The notes under the pieces were generated by a model. It searched no databases. It saw nothing but the letters and a program-made list of their open reading frames with translations, and was not told where the DNA came from. Positions 56,101 to 64,000 of a stretch of 64,000 nucleotides of DNA are shown piece after piece. A program made the translations under genes and the position numbers. The stretch is from assembly GCF_002104475.1 (NCBI RefSeq), contig NZ_NBOF01000001.1, forward strand, positions 1 to 64,000, given 5' to 3'. This DNA comes from Cognaticolwellia mytili (GTDB lineage: Bacteria > Pseudomonadota > Gammaproteobacteria > Enterobacterales > Alteromonadaceae). Positions within the stretch are counted from its first letter, which is position 1. Every line of letters starts with the position of its first letter.

Positions 56101-59100
56101 GTTATTCTGTTCTTGATATCCTTACGGCTTTTAATAATATTCCATTAATAGATAAATTTAGTCGTTTGGCATGGCAGTTACTCGATCCTGCGTTGGACCA
56201 ACTAACAAGTAAAATTCCGAATGTCGACATTGCGTTTCCCGATATACCAGGTGCTATAGAAATCTCAGTATTAAGGGAGTCAGGATCATATGTGGTTGTT
56301 GATTGGAAACTGCCAAATTTAGACGGTCTCAATCTTAATTGGTATAACGAAAGCAACGGCTTCCCCTTATGTACAGGCGCAGTTGATACAAGTAGCATTC
56401 CTCAAGTTCCGCAATTGAATTTAGATCTCGATGCAGATGGGCTTATTAACGGTGAAGAAATCATTAACTGTGAAAATACTTTGATTGATGCTGTTATTGC
56501 TGGGGAATATTGTGATGATTTTATCGCTGGTGTAGATGGGGAACCTTCTGTTACACATCCATATTATGCAACAGATGCTTATAGCAGTGATACTGACAAA
56601 GACGGTATGGATGATGGTTTTGAGGTGCGTTATGGCTTTAATCCAATAAGCCAAAATGTTGGTATTGACGATCCTAATGCCGATATGGCAGCTGCTTCTG
56701 ATTATGATAATGACGGCGTTTTAAATATAGATGAAGCACGGTTAGGCTTATCACCGAAATTGGCGGATTCCGATGGTGATGGGATTTCAGATTTATGGGA
56801 ATCTTATTTTTACGCACAAGCTACGCTAATAAGTACTACGCCTGAATTATACATTCGTCCTGCACTACCAGATAATACTTGTGACGAAACGTATAATTGT
56901 GATGGTGACGGTGATTCTCTTAATGTGGTTGAAGAATTAAATTACTTTGCACAGACCTGTAAGGCTTTGTACAGTTTTTTAAATGAGGCAGAAGATCAGG
57001 CGTACGATAATGCTAGTTCAGCAAACAAGCCGTTAGTTACCGCATCGCGTTTGACAACAATTTCCCCAAATGAGTTTGTGCCTGAAAATACAACGCCAGT
57101 TTTGTGTGAAGAAATTCGTACCAAGTTAATTAACATCGCAGAAGGTGAAGTAACATATTATAGCGAAAGTATGGTTGACGGTTTTTCTGAAAAAGAGCAT
57201 TTCTTAGTATCAATACTTAATAATGATAGTGACGGTGATGGAATTAGAGATGGGATAGAAGTAAACCAATCATGCGTTTTGGACCCGAGTAATGCTATTT
57301 CAAGTGTTGACCCAGATAAGGATTCACTTACCTCTGTCGATGAGCTTATATTAGGAACAGACCTTTGTGCATCAGACTCCGATGCTGATGGTATTAGTGA
57401 TGGTATTGAGGTGTTATCTGGTTTGGCACCTAAAGACCCGTCCGATGCTAAATTAGATAAAGATGGTGATAGTTTATCTAATTTAGCAGAGTATCGAAAT
57501 GCTACCTCATTGATTCATGTAGACTCAGACTTTGATGGTGTTAACGATAATATTGATGCTTTCCCGCTTGATACATCTGAATCTTTAGATACAGACGGAG
57601 ATGGTATTGGTAACAATGCTGACAGTGACGATGACAACGATGGTGTTGCTGATAGTGCCGATGCTTTTCCGTTTGATGTAACAGAGTCTGAAGACACAGA
57701 CGGAGATGGTACTGGTAACAATACCGACAATGATGATGATAATGACGGTGTTGTTGATAGCGCCGATGCTTTCCCATTAGACAGTCGCGAATCGATTGAT
57801 ACAGATGGCGATGGTATTGGTAATAATGCCGATAATGACGATGATAATGATGGCGTTGTTGACGCTGAAGATGAGGCGCCTTTGGATGCTACAATTGGTG
57901 ATACTCAAGCTCCAATTTTTACTGAATTAAACACCTTGACGTTTGAAGCGACGGCAGAGAAAACAGCGATTGATTTACCTATGCCAGAGGTGAATGATAA
58001 TAATCTTAATCCGTTAACGCTAACCTCAGATTATAGTAACCCCTTGCCTGTAGGAGAGCATATTATTAGGTGGATAGCGATTGATTTTGCTAATAATCAA
58101 TCTGTTGCAGAGCAGACGGTGAATGTTGTTGATACAACGGCGCCAGTATTCGATGATATTGCGCTTATAACACTGGCGGCCAAAGGGCGGTTGACTGATA
58201 TTTCATCAGCGCTAACCGTTAAATCTTATGATCTGGTCGATGGTGAAATATCCCCAATGATAACAACAGAAACTGTACTTCTAACTGGTCGCCATGAAGT
58301 TGTGCTGACATCGATGGATAAGGCTCTAAATAGTGTTATTGCTACGCAACCTATTGATATTCTACCGCAAGCTGGTTTACCCACTTCACTACAAGTTATG
58401 GCCGGTGGTAATTATGAAGCCACCTTTGCATTAAATGGCGCTGCACCAGCTTATCCGGTAACTTTTAACTACCAAGTGTTACGTAATGAAAATGTAATCA
58501 TTGACGCGCAAGGTTCACTGAATTCAGGTATTCAAACAACTTTTACGGTAGATATACCTGATAATGTAGAGGTTAAAGATAACTTAGTGCTGACATTAGT
58601 TGAAGTTAATAATGCCACTGTTGGTGATATGAACCAGAGTCGATTAGTGATTGTTGATAATAATGTTGCCCCCAACTTATTGTTAACACTCTATCAAGGC
58701 GAAAAGCAGGTCACTATTGTTGATCCGAGCAAAGGCCTGGTTATGCTTAAAGCCGCTATTACTGATGTTAACCAAAGTGATAATCATGATATTGTTTGGC
58801 GTGATGTGAGTGGAAATTTCCCAGAATTGATTGGCGAGTTTACTTACTTATTAAACCCTGAAAATTTAGCTGTTGGGGTCTATTCATTGCAAGTTGATGT
58901 TAGTGAGAATAATACCCAAGCGTTATTATCTGTTACAAAATCAATTCAGTTTGTTGTTGATCATCTTGCTGCCTTAGATACCCGAGCCGATACTGACAAT
59001 GATGGTATTGTAGATAGTGATGAAGGCTATAATGACAGTGATGGTGATGGTATTGCCGATTACTTAGACAATGATGCAGATACCACACGATTGCCGAGTG

Positions 59101-60308
59101 TGCAAGGAGTAGAGCCTTTACAAACGTCTCTAGGCTTAAGCATGTCGCTAGGGACTTTAGCATCTGCTCAAGGTATTGATGTGCAAGGTTCGGGTTTGAG
59201 TCTTGATAAATTAGCGACCCTCGTCGATGAAGGTGCAGCGCAAACTCGTGATGCTCATTATGAACTGGCGAGCCCGATTTATAACTTTACGGTTGAAGGT
59301 GCGATTGAACAAGGTGAGTCTGTTGCGGTTGTTGTTCCACTAGCTAAAGGCAGTTCGTTGCCTGAAAGTGCGGTCTATCGTAAATATAATATCAAGGATG
59401 GTTGGCATACCTTTGTTGAAGATAATGATAATCATCTTAGTTCAGCAAGTACCGATGAGAATGGCAATTGTCCGGCAGCGAATGACGATAATTATAGCCA
59501 GGGATTAACAGCCGGTGATAACTGTATTCAGCTATTCATTGAAGATGGCGGCCCGAATGACACTGACTTGAGTGTTAATGGTGCAGTAGAAGATCCAGGT
59601 GCTATTGCCATTGAAGTACAAAATCATGCACCTGAAATAGTGTTAGCCCGCGCTATTTCTATCAAGGAAGACACGCCCATTATGATCGATGCATCAGGCT
59701 CTAGCGATGTGGAAGGAGATAGTCTCACTTATTTATGGCAACAACTATCTGGTGTTAGCATTGAACTCGATAACACTCATAGTGCTCAACTTAACTTTAT
59801 CAGTCCATCGGTAAGCCAAAATGAAGTATTGATATTTGAGTTAACCGTTGATGACGGCTTAGATACGAGCTCTACGACAATCGAAGTGACTGTATTGCAA
59901 GTCAATAAAGCTCCTGTTGTTACTATTAATGAGCATGAGAATAGCAATGTAGAAGGGAGTAATATCACCTTAATAGCACAAGCTAGTGATCCTGATGGTG
60001 ATGAGCTTAGTTATACTTGGGAAAAAGTGTCTGGGCCTGCGATTAGTTTTGATAGTCAAACTAATGCTCAAGTAAGTTTTACCTTACCTAGTGTTACCGG
60101 CAACGAAGTTGTTAAGATTCAAGTTACCGCCTCTGATGGAGAGGCGGCTGCAACGAGTATTACTAGTATTGCCATTACGCCGAAAACAGTTACACCACAA
60201 ACAGTCGCTCCGAAGAAAAAAGAAGGGGGTGGCTCAATGGGGTGGCTTGTGCTTGTGGTGTTAGTAAGTCGAATGACAAGGGGATTCAACCTTAAACGTG
60301 CTGCATAA
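53109..60308 (+). CDS. Giant secreted modular protein with GlyGly-CTERM anchor
   Basis: A 2399-residue surface or secreted protein. In order: signal peptide (to about 30); pentapeptide-repeat stretches about 55-95 and 425-490 (FSGADLTNADFSGATLTNAN); two discoidin (F5/8 type C)-like domains about 245-365 and 550-690 (YWQLDLGQYQHIEKIIVHPH); a helical region about 720-1000; thrombospondin type-3 calcium repeats about 1110-1600, many DxDxDG; HYR/Big-like domains; a choice-of-anchor U domain about 1975-2170; two PKD/cadherin-like domains about 2190-2355; and a GlyGly-CTERM tail (KKEGGGSMGWLVLVVLVSRM) cleaved by rhombosortase for type II secretion. No catalytic domain is seen, so adhesion or carbohydrate binding is likely. 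It is divergent from the sigma-kinase pair, which may control it. Confidence 0.9.
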   Translation: MNYIFLWPNKKIVLGSIMACFFINSTSVYAACSDPAAPEVDWSGCNKSGITFTDLNLNGANLENANFRNSQFIGETDFTEANLIRADFNGASFNDGDSVVDFRGARIANINLPHNNENDWANKITFSPDQVLYNKNSDNAEFTLIQGNEYSKPNSAFGEYRWTGTTSYSFVTEIKTLTDTEYDGRINSVPKDITVNLGAYIATAEKFYGCNFSNPCSEPYRLFNLFTVPVSATPAIESTKAINAVDLISSDSDAGYNYVSQMTDSDTSPYWQLDLGQYQHIEKIIVHPHPSTEHKDKVLDAELLLSDSSFKGDDWFTEKNYDYIGRYRGMNADRAVTFEVGHSARYIRLAKAKGESQLAFAEIEIIGQLRSTSNDTPIPADETFKCGLFDEAKVVSEPSEIEACENRNPRDADSGSGDLGGLSNCNYKNNSLVGINFSGKELTNADFSGADLTNADFSGATLTNANFSGAKLIGSRLDSATAYGADFRGATFSETELTEDAADDSNVNFDRIEVSGACFSRDTWRDDGTGPFGTSGYSDDGGNNQPIIVLTNANKLFGYARQSSTDESRPANYAYELNKSSKTTADTSPWWILDIGATFDIDSIDLTFAADCTACDGKTKMFISDWTIPSNPMFNPEDGWAEIAVTTLVGEADTYTVGRTGRFIAIQADAATIGHLAISAIKATTSEGTVIPSTIRPDVFKGSSLSFSGNVLTKNTVVMADLTSYQEHLGVLGGRTLAAKSDTVIAKNLIKKLNITKRKLTSLRVATFTLKELSEAVPYNTKVKNIITKLTGPLDTFVKKSGKYLAKTTANLYLLDQLRYQPIRKKLTQLSSEINDQSRSVSSILDYLSNVNDIFQNEVSCLAQDGEIKPEYTFGVIKLEGFAAPISTVFDLESANNTLVGSDSVYQADENNSSFPIDALDGMDYKVATQIAEIDALISRLESMKSTTLPDGTRLSLDNLDTFLDEINAVLDADGFSQVIGTVNIVFNTYVNVWLIGSYSVLDILTAFNNIPLIDKFSRLAWQLLDPALDQLTSKIPNVDIAFPDIPGAIEISVLRESGSYVVVDWKLPNLDGLNLNWYNESNGFPLCTGAVDTSSIPQVPQLNLDLDADGLINGEEIINCENTLIDAVIAGEYCDDFIAGVDGEPSVTHPYYATDAYSSDTDKDGMDDGFEVRYGFNPISQNVGIDDPNADMAAASDYDNDGVLNIDEARLGLSPKLADSDGDGISDLWESYFYAQATLISTTPELYIRPALPDNTCDETYNCDGDGDSLNVVEELNYFAQTCKALYSFLNEAEDQAYDNASSANKPLVTASRLTTISPNEFVPENTTPVLCEEIRTKLINIAEGEVTYYSESMVDGFSEKEHFLVSILNNDSDGDGIRDGIEVNQSCVLDPSNAISSVDPDKDSLTSVDELILGTDLCASDSDADGISDGIEVLSGLAPKDPSDAKLDKDGDSLSNLAEYRNATSLIHVDSDFDGVNDNIDAFPLDTSESLDTDGDGIGNNADSDDDNDGVADSADAFPFDVTESEDTDGDGTGNNTDNDDDNDGVVDSADAFPLDSRESIDTDGDGIGNNADNDDDNDGVVDAEDEAPLDATIGDTQAPIFTELNTLTFEATAEKTAIDLPMPEVNDNNLNPLTLTSDYSNPLPVGEHIIRWIAIDFANNQSVAEQTVNVVDTTAPVFDDIALITLAAKGRLTDISSALTVKSYDLVDGEISPMITTETVLLTGRHEVVLTSMDKALNSVIATQPIDILPQAGLPTSLQVMAGGNYEATFALNGAAPAYPVTFNYQVLRNENVIIDAQGSLNSGIQTTFTVDIPDNVEVKDNLVLTLVEVNNATVGDMNQSRLVIVDNNVAPNLLLTLYQGEKQVTIVDPSKGLVMLKAAITDVNQSDNHDIVWRDVSGNFPELIGEFTYLLNPENLAVGVYSLQVDVSENNTQALLSVTKSIQFVVDHLAALDTRADTDNDGIVDSDEGYNDSDGDGIADYLDNDADTTRLPSVQGVEPLQTSLGLSMSLGTLASAQGIDVQGSGLSLDKLATLVDEGAAQTRDAHYELASPIYNFTVEGAIEQGESVAVVVPLAKGSSLPESAVYRKYNIKDGWHTFVEDNDNHLSSASTDENGNCPAANDDNYSQGLTAGDNCIQLFIEDGGPNDTDLSVNGAVEDPGAIAIEVQNHAPEIVLARAISIKEDTPIMIDASGSSDVEGDSLTYLWQQLSGVSIELDNTHSAQLNFISPSVSQNEVLIFELTVDDGLDTSSTTIEVTVLQVNKAPVVTINEHENSNVEGSNITLIAQASDPDGDELSYTWEKVSGPAISFDSQTNAQVSFTLPSVTGNEVVKIQVTASDGEAAATSITSIAITPKTVTPQTVAPKKKEGGGSMGWLVLVVLVSRMTRGFNLKRAA
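57555..57869 (+). repeat. Three 105-bp tandem repeats (35-residue TSP3 units)
   Basis: Exact 105-bp units start at 57555, 57660 and 57765, with a partial fourth at 57870. Each encodes DAFPLD, a short variable SES-type stretch, then DTDGDGIGNNADSDDDNDGV, the thrombospondin type-3 calcium-binding consensus. Units are over 75% identical in DNA, showing duplication within the gene. Confidence 0.9.
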
Positions 60309-60516
60309 TTGAGTTTTCTGTAAAGTGCATGAACGACGCATTACCATTATATTAAATTGATTTATGCGTCACTTCATTTGTTTTAGTTGCTGTTTGATTA
60401 GTCAATAAGCTATCAAATGGCAAGCTAAAACTATTTGTACGTTTAGATTTAACTCTGTAACAAAACCTGTGTAACTGCCTATCATTAATATCCATATAAG
60501 TTAGGATAGGCAGACT

Positions 60517-60598
60517 ATGAATAAGAAAGAACTAGAAGCATGTGCTAAGCAAGTCGCCAAGGCATTAAGTCAGAGCAAGACTTAGCTAGCTTCTTATT
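60517..60598 (+). mobile_element. IS256-family transposase remnant (N-terminal scrap)
   Basis: ATG at 60517, after TTAGGATAGG, begins MNKKELEACAKQVAKAL, the standard N terminus of IS256-family transposases (MNKKELEALAKEAAKSL). The frame then stops at 60583 after 22 codons. Shifting by one base gives KSEQDLASF, the next expected residues, so a single-base loss breaks it. Nothing after about 60600 is IS-like, so only the left end remains. The preceding stretch (CTGTAACAAAACCTGTGTAA, near 60450) may be the terminal inverted repeat and leader. Confidence 0.72.
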
Positions 60599-60606
60599 AT
60601 TGTTAA

Positions 60607-60942
60607 TTATTTCAATACTTCTTCTATTATTGTTTTTAACTTTAAATCAGTGATATCTTTTAACTTACTCAGTTTAATATGTCGCATAGATTTTCCAGTT
60701 CCTTCAATGATGTCTTTGTTCGTTGTGATTTTATCAAATTCAAAGAAACCAAGTGTTACGTGCTTTTTAGTTGTTTTTAAATAACAAAAATCCTTTTCAA
60801 CGGCATAGACGGGTCTATTCCATTTAAATTGTTCATCTACATCTTTGACAATAGAAAAAATTAGCTGACGTAATGCAATTAATATCTCTTTATGAATTTC
60901 TTCTGCGCTTTCTATATAAGTGCTTACTTCGATATTTATCAT
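60607..60942 (-). CDS. DUF1801 family protein
   Basis: A 111-residue protein with the DUF1801 (YdhG-like) fold: EIHKEILIALRQLIFSIVKD, EQFKWNRPVYAVEKDFCYLK, KHVTLGFFEFD and GTGKSMRHIKL. The family is cytoplasmic and of unknown function; it is widespread in Bacteroidota and Bacillota. Its start overlaps the stop of the DUF4199 gene by 4 bp, indicating one operon. It is strongly AT-biased. Confidence 0.85.
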   Translation of the reverse strand: MINIEVSTYIESAEEIHKEILIALRQLIFSIVKDVDEQFKWNRPVYAVEKDFCYLKTTKKHVTLGFFEFDKITTNKDIIEGTGKSMRHIKLSKLKDITDLKLKTIIEEVLK

Positions 60943-61475
60943 TTAATATCCTTTGATTTTAAAAATAAACTAAGAATTAATGAAAACGCTAATCCAGTTA
61001 TTAAATTTCCTACAAATGAAAATTGCGCTTGAATTTGAGTGCTGTAATATTTTTTATGTTCATTTATCTTAGCCCCTATTTCTTCCTCACTTAAGTTTGT
61101 GGTTGAAAGCTTTTCAGTTATTACTTTTATCATATCTGAATTGTATTCTGGATAAATCCAGTTATAAAAAAATATTGTAAATATGGCTGAAAAGGTCGCA
61201 GTTGAAATGCTTACTACAGCCCCTGTTAATAGAGCTTTTTTAAAAGTTAACTTTGCACCATTAAGCTTTTTAGCAATTAAAATACTTTTATAAATACCCA
61301 GTAACAAAAATACGTAAAGAAAAATAAATAAAATTGTTCCACCAATGGTTAATTTATTATTACTAACAGATTCAGGGCCAACTAAACTTAATGATAAAAG
61401 AATAAGCATTAAGAGTGTTCCTGCACTAGCGATGAATATTCCTGCTTTGATGGAATACATAGTACTTTTATCCAT
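60939..61475 (-). CDS. DUF4199-like membrane protein
   Basis: A 178-residue protein with four hydrophobic helices (GIFIASAGTLLMLILLSLSL, ILFIFLYVFLLLGIYKSILI, ALLTGAVVSISTATFSAIFT, FSFVGNLITGLAFSLILSLF). Helix spacing and the 'GIYKSILIAKKLNGAKLTFK' and 'FYNWIYPEY' stretches resemble the DUF4199 family, which is mainly found in Bacteroidota. Function unknown. It is in one operon with the DUF1801 gene (4-bp overlap). The unusually AT-rich sequence and Bacteroidota-type family hint at horizontal transfer. Confidence 0.7.
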   Translation of the reverse strand: MDKSTMYSIKAGIFIASAGTLLMLILLSLSLVGPESVSNNKLTIGGTILFIFLYVFLLLGIYKSILIAKKLNGAKLTFKKALLTGAVVSISTATFSAIFTIFFYNWIYPEYNSDMIKVITEKLSTTNLSEEEIGAKINEHKKYYSTQIQAQFSFVGNLITGLAFSLILSLFLKSKDIK

Positions 61476-61588
61476 GATGTCATTTCCTATTGTATGAAGT
61501 GGATAAACTTAATTCACTTTTGGTTGAAAAATCTAGTTTTTAAGGGGGGATAAAAGGGTTGATTCTCACTTTGTGGTTAATTAATCGG

Positions 61589-61993
61589 CTAGTTTAGTTT
61601 CGCTATTAGTTCTTTACGATTTTTTACAGCAACTTTTTTATAAATTTTATTAATATGAGTTTTAATTGTAGAAAGTTCAACATACATAGTATCGGCAATG
61701 TCTTGGTTCTTCATTTTATTTAAAATCATCTGAGTAACTTCTTTTTCTCGTGCTGTTAAGCCAAATTTATCAATGCTTTTAAGCGTTTCTTTTCGTTTGT
61801 TTTGCTCGATAAATATACCAAATGATAATGTAAGAAGAAGAAACGGCACTAATAAAAGAGAATCAATATAATTAACCTGTGCGATGCCGTAGTAGGTCGA
61901 AAAAGAAATAACATTAAAAGTTAAGACAGAAACGACTATTAAGGCAATAAGTCCAAAAAGGAAAAGGTTTTTGTTTTCAATTTTTATATTCAT
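61589..61993 (-). CDS. Membrane LuxR-type (HTH) regulator
   Basis: A 134-residue protein with two N-terminal membrane helices (LFLFGLIALIVVSVLTFNVI, LLLVPFLLLTLSFGIFIEQN) and a C-terminal LuxR helix-turn-helix (FGLTAREKEVTQMILNKMKN, then QDIADTMYVELSTIKTHINK). Two-helix small LuxR proteins are common in Bacteroidota. The TTG 15 bases upstream is not needed; the ATG at 61993 has GGATATAAGC before it. It is probably the regulator of the DUF4199/DUF1801 genes downstream on the same strand, 114 bases away. Whether it binds DNA while in the membrane is unknown. Confidence 0.82.
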   Translation of the reverse strand: MNIKIENKNLFLFGLIALIVVSVLTFNVISFSTYYGIAQVNYIDSLLLVPFLLLTLSFGIFIEQNKRKETLKSIDKFGLTAREKEVTQMILNKMKNQDIADTMYVELSTIKTHINKIYKKVAVKNRKELIAKLN

Positions 61994-62245
61994 GCTTATA
62001 TCCGACAAGTTTGGTTTAATACTCTAACTAGATAGTTTTTGTAATTGATCTGCTCTATGTTTAAATGAATTTTATTCTTAATGTTGAGTTAAATAAAGTT
62101 TTAAAATAAACATAAATATGCCATTTATAGGGGGGGAAATAGAATTTATTTATTGCTTGTGGATGTTATATAGATCGAAAGCAGGAAACAAATATTTCGT
62201 AGAGATTAACCTTTATGGCGTTACTTATCTTTTGAGGTTTTACTA

Positions 62246-62425
62246 TCAGTTAACAATAGTCATAAATATTAAAACGACAGCCACTACCGCACTGGTATAA
62301 CACAGCGTAACCTGAAACTTTTTCAGTTTACGTTCTTTGCTAAATAACGCGACGATAGCGCCTAAAAGTACTCCTGCCATGAGCGCGAGCATTATTGAAT
62401 AGGTAAATATAAATATGTATTCCAC
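62246..62425 (-). CDS. Short membrane protein upstream of the LuxR cassette
   Basis: A 59-residue protein not recognised as any family. Read on the minus strand, AAAAGG seven bases before a GTG at 62425 leads to VEYIFIFTYSIMLALMAGVL, LGAIVALFSKERKLKKFQ, then VTLCYTSAVVAVVLIFMTIV. This gives two membrane helices with a positive loop between, a sensible small membrane protein. It lies 20 bases beyond the TPR-sulfotransferase stop, same strand, suggesting one transcript. A start at the ATG 33 bases inside (62392) is possible. It is opposite a poor 60-codon frame on the plus strand. Confidence 0.6.
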   Translation of the reverse strand: MEYIFIFTYSIMLALMAGVLLGAIVALFSKERKLKKFQVTLCYTSAVVAVVLIFMTIVN

Positions 62426-62445
62426 TGTTTTGCCTTTTATTTAGC

Positions 62446-64000
62446 TTAATCAATATTTAGCACTTTTTTTAATGGTGCTAAATGCTGCTCAAAGTGACGC
62501 CATTGTTCAGTGGCACTTTTATAAATGGGCTGTCGCACTTGCTCAGAACTGGGTGTTTTAATGTTACGTTTGGTTTTATGAAAATCAAGACAAGATTGTT
62601 CAAATTCTAAACCACAAAAATCAAGCATTCTTCGCACTTGCGTCTCTAAGTCATCAACAACGTCTTCATGATTCACAGTTAAAACGTATTCTGGTAATAC
62701 CTCATCCCAATGCGCCATCAATTTTAGGTAAGCTTGGTAGTAACGACCAATATCTTCAAGGTTGTAACTAAAGTCTTGTCCTTCGGCAAACAATTGCTTA
62801 AATCCGCTGAAACAACATGCCATAGGAGAGCGCCTAGCATCAATGATTTTTGCATTGGGGAGTATCAATCGAATTAAGCCAATATGGAGAAAGTTGTTCG
62901 GCATTTTATCGATGAATAATGGTGCCTGCTCTCGATACACTTGAGTTTCGTCAATAAACTGTTGGCCAAACCGTTGAAAATATTCTGGTTTTATTTCATT
63001 CAAGTTTTTTGGATATTGGCTCTCTGGGTTATTACTTTGATTGCTACGTCCACGTAAGCGCGCTGCCAAGCCCAAAATATTGTGCAATTCCATAGTGCCG
63101 TCAACTTGACTATGTGAGGCGAGTATTTGTTCAAGTAATGTTGAGCCCGCACGCGGTAGGCCGACAATAAAAATAGGATCTGGTGCGTTAAGGCCTAAAT
63201 CGCCACGGTTTTTAAACAACTCAGGAGTACAATATTTTACTTGTTCGGCAACCTGCTGTTCTATTTTATTAATGTCAAAACCATTGTGAGCATGTTGTAG
63301 GTCATTGCCTTGTTGATATGACCGAAAAGCTTGGCTGTATTCTTGTCTGTCTTCATAAGCTTTACCGGTAGCAAAATGCAGTTGAATTTTATCCGTCAGC
63401 GCTAAACCTTCTAGATCTTGCTGGTCTTGCATTTGCGTAATTTCTTCGTCGCTAAAGCGGTAAGTTTTTGTATTGGCTAGGCTCCAAAAAGCATCACCAT
63501 AACTTGGCTCTAGCTTATAGGCTTGCTGATATGCGGCAATGGCTTTTGTTATGTCGCCTTTGGCTTTAAAGGCATGACCTAATTGTAAGTGAAAGCCAGC
63601 AACAGGGCTATTTTGCAACTCGCTTTGTGCTATAGCTTGTTCAAACAAAGTGGTGGCTTGGCTTATTTCGCCTAAACCCGTTAAAACGTTAGCTTTAGCC
63701 ACTTTAAAACTTAAGTTTTCTGGTTGCTCATGCAATAACGTTTCAACCTGTTGTTCTGCTGCTTTGTATTTACCTATTCTGATTAGTAAATTGAGGTATT
63801 GTGAGCGAGCGTAAATATGTGTTGGCGCTAACTCAAGCGCACTGGCAAGTAGAAACTCTGCATCATCGTAAATTTTTAATTCAATACCTATTTCAGCCAG
63901 TAAGCACATACCTTCGATATGTCGTTTATTGTTCTGTAAAAACTGTCGGCAGATTTGTTCAGCTTTTAGTAATTTACCCTCATGCATTAGCTCTGTAACG
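62446..64000 (-). CDS. TPR-sulfotransferase family protein (5' end outside window)
   Basis: At least 517 codons; the frame runs to the window edge (VTELMHEGKLLKAEQICR), so the N terminus may lie beyond 64000, although an ATG at 63987 also fits. The N-terminal half has tetratricopeptide repeats (for example AAEQQVETLLHEQPENLSFK and GDITKAIAAYQQAYKLEPSY). The C-terminal half is a sulfotransferase domain: PIFIVGLPRAGSTLLEQILA (PAPS 5'-phosphosulfate loop), then LPNAKIIDARRSPMACCFSG (3'-phosphate region). It moves sulfate from PAPS to an acceptor, unknown here. Such TPR-sulfotransferases are common in marine gammaproteobacteria. Confidence 0.9.
   Translation of the reverse strand, partial: VTELMHEGKLLKAEQICRQFLQNNKRHIEGMCLLAEIGIELKIYDDAEFLLASALELAPTHIYARSQYLNLLIRIGKYKAAEQQVETLLHEQPENLSFKVAKANVLTGLGEISQATTLFEQAIAQSELQNSPVAGFHLQLGHAFKAKGDITKAIAAYQQAYKLEPSYGDAFWSLANTKTYRFSDEEITQMQDQQDLEGLALTDKIQLHFATGKAYEDRQEYSQAFRSYQQGNDLQHAHNGFDINKIEQQVAEQVKYCTPELFKNRGDLGLNAPDPIFIVGLPRAGSTLLEQILASHSQVDGTMELHNILGLAARLRGRSNQSNNPESQYPKNLNEIKPEYFQRFGQQFIDETQVYREQAPLFIDKMPNNFLHIGLIRLILPNAKIIDARRSPMACCFSGFKQLFAEGQDFSYNLEDIGRYYQAYLKLMAHWDEVLPEYVLTVNHEDVVDDLETQVRRMLDFCGLEFEQSCLDFHKTKRNIKTPSSEQVRQPIYKSATEQWRHFEQHLAPLKKVLNID

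Noticed and set aside
57515-57777. Reverse frames rich in Ser or His in the TSP3 repeats
   Set aside because: Mirror reading of Asp-rich calcium repeats; periodic codons create long false frames.
57555-57869. Regular repeats considered as a CRISPR array
   Set aside because: Units are 105 bp, in frame and without unique spacers; they encode TSP3 domains.
62118-62300. 60-codon forward frame with hydrophobic stretches
   Set aside because: No ribosome site; it overlaps the better minus-strand small gene at 62246-62425 and lies in a low-complexity AT stretch.

Overview
The window looks like chromosomal DNA from a marine gammaproteobacterium of the order Alteromonadales, most likely Colwellia, Thalassotalea or a relative. 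This is inferred from the AT-rich sequence, a gammaproteobacterial 5S rRNA, a VF530-type small protein, an S46 dipeptidyl-peptidase, secreted S8 proteases with PPC domains, a GlyGly-CTERM secreted giant protein and BluB under a cobalamin riboswitch. No 16S/23S, complete mobile element, CRISPR array, tRNA or prophage is present.

Layout. 1-500: the end of an rrn operon (5S rRNA plus a strong terminator), with a decayed second copy of the 5S tail and terminator 240 bp downstream. 900-5250: a RhlE-like DEAD-box helicase, an S4 RNA-binding protein, VF530, a zinc-ribbon/Sel1 membrane protein and an unknown small protein. 5500-10400: a membrane-protein region. A DUF2306 gene and a DUF4386 gene each carry the same roughly 24-bp near-palindrome upstream; a membrane-anchored AraC-family regulator follows, flanked by at least two visibly decayed genes. 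10500-24300: a periplasmic solute-binding protein, an S46 peptidase (DPP7-like by one key residue), a diguanylate cyclase, BluB behind a cobalamin riboswitch, two divergent secreted subtilisin-family proteases and a beta-propeller sensor with a degenerate GGDEF domain. 24300-32100: a hybrid histidine kinase with an AraC output domain and an RND efflux pair. 32600-43000: a YgjP-like metallopeptidase, a DUF417 protein, glucose-6-phosphate isomerase, a LysR regulator, and a TetR-controlled second RND efflux pair with a perfect operator-like inverted repeat.

43200-49100: a cytochrome b561/YceI pair, then an extended bufferin-type RiPP operon: YHS protein, thioredoxin, BufA-like Cys-containing precursor, BufB (DUF692 MNIO enzyme), BufC (DUF2063) and DoxX. 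A divergent AraC regulator sits beside it, with an 8-bp direct repeat spaced exactly 21 bp. This is the most coherent specialised system in the window, probably for copper or related stress. 49500-60300: an ECF-type sigma factor translationally coupled to a Ser/Thr kinase-TPR membrane protein, divergent from a 2399-residue secreted modular protein. 60500-64000: an IS256-family transposase remnant, a very AT-rich DUF1801/DUF4199/LuxR cassette that looks Bacteroidota-like, a short membrane protein and a TPR-sulfotransferase that runs off the window.

Functions are read from recognisable motifs and family resemblance by eye. No database search was run, and regulatory sites are predictions.
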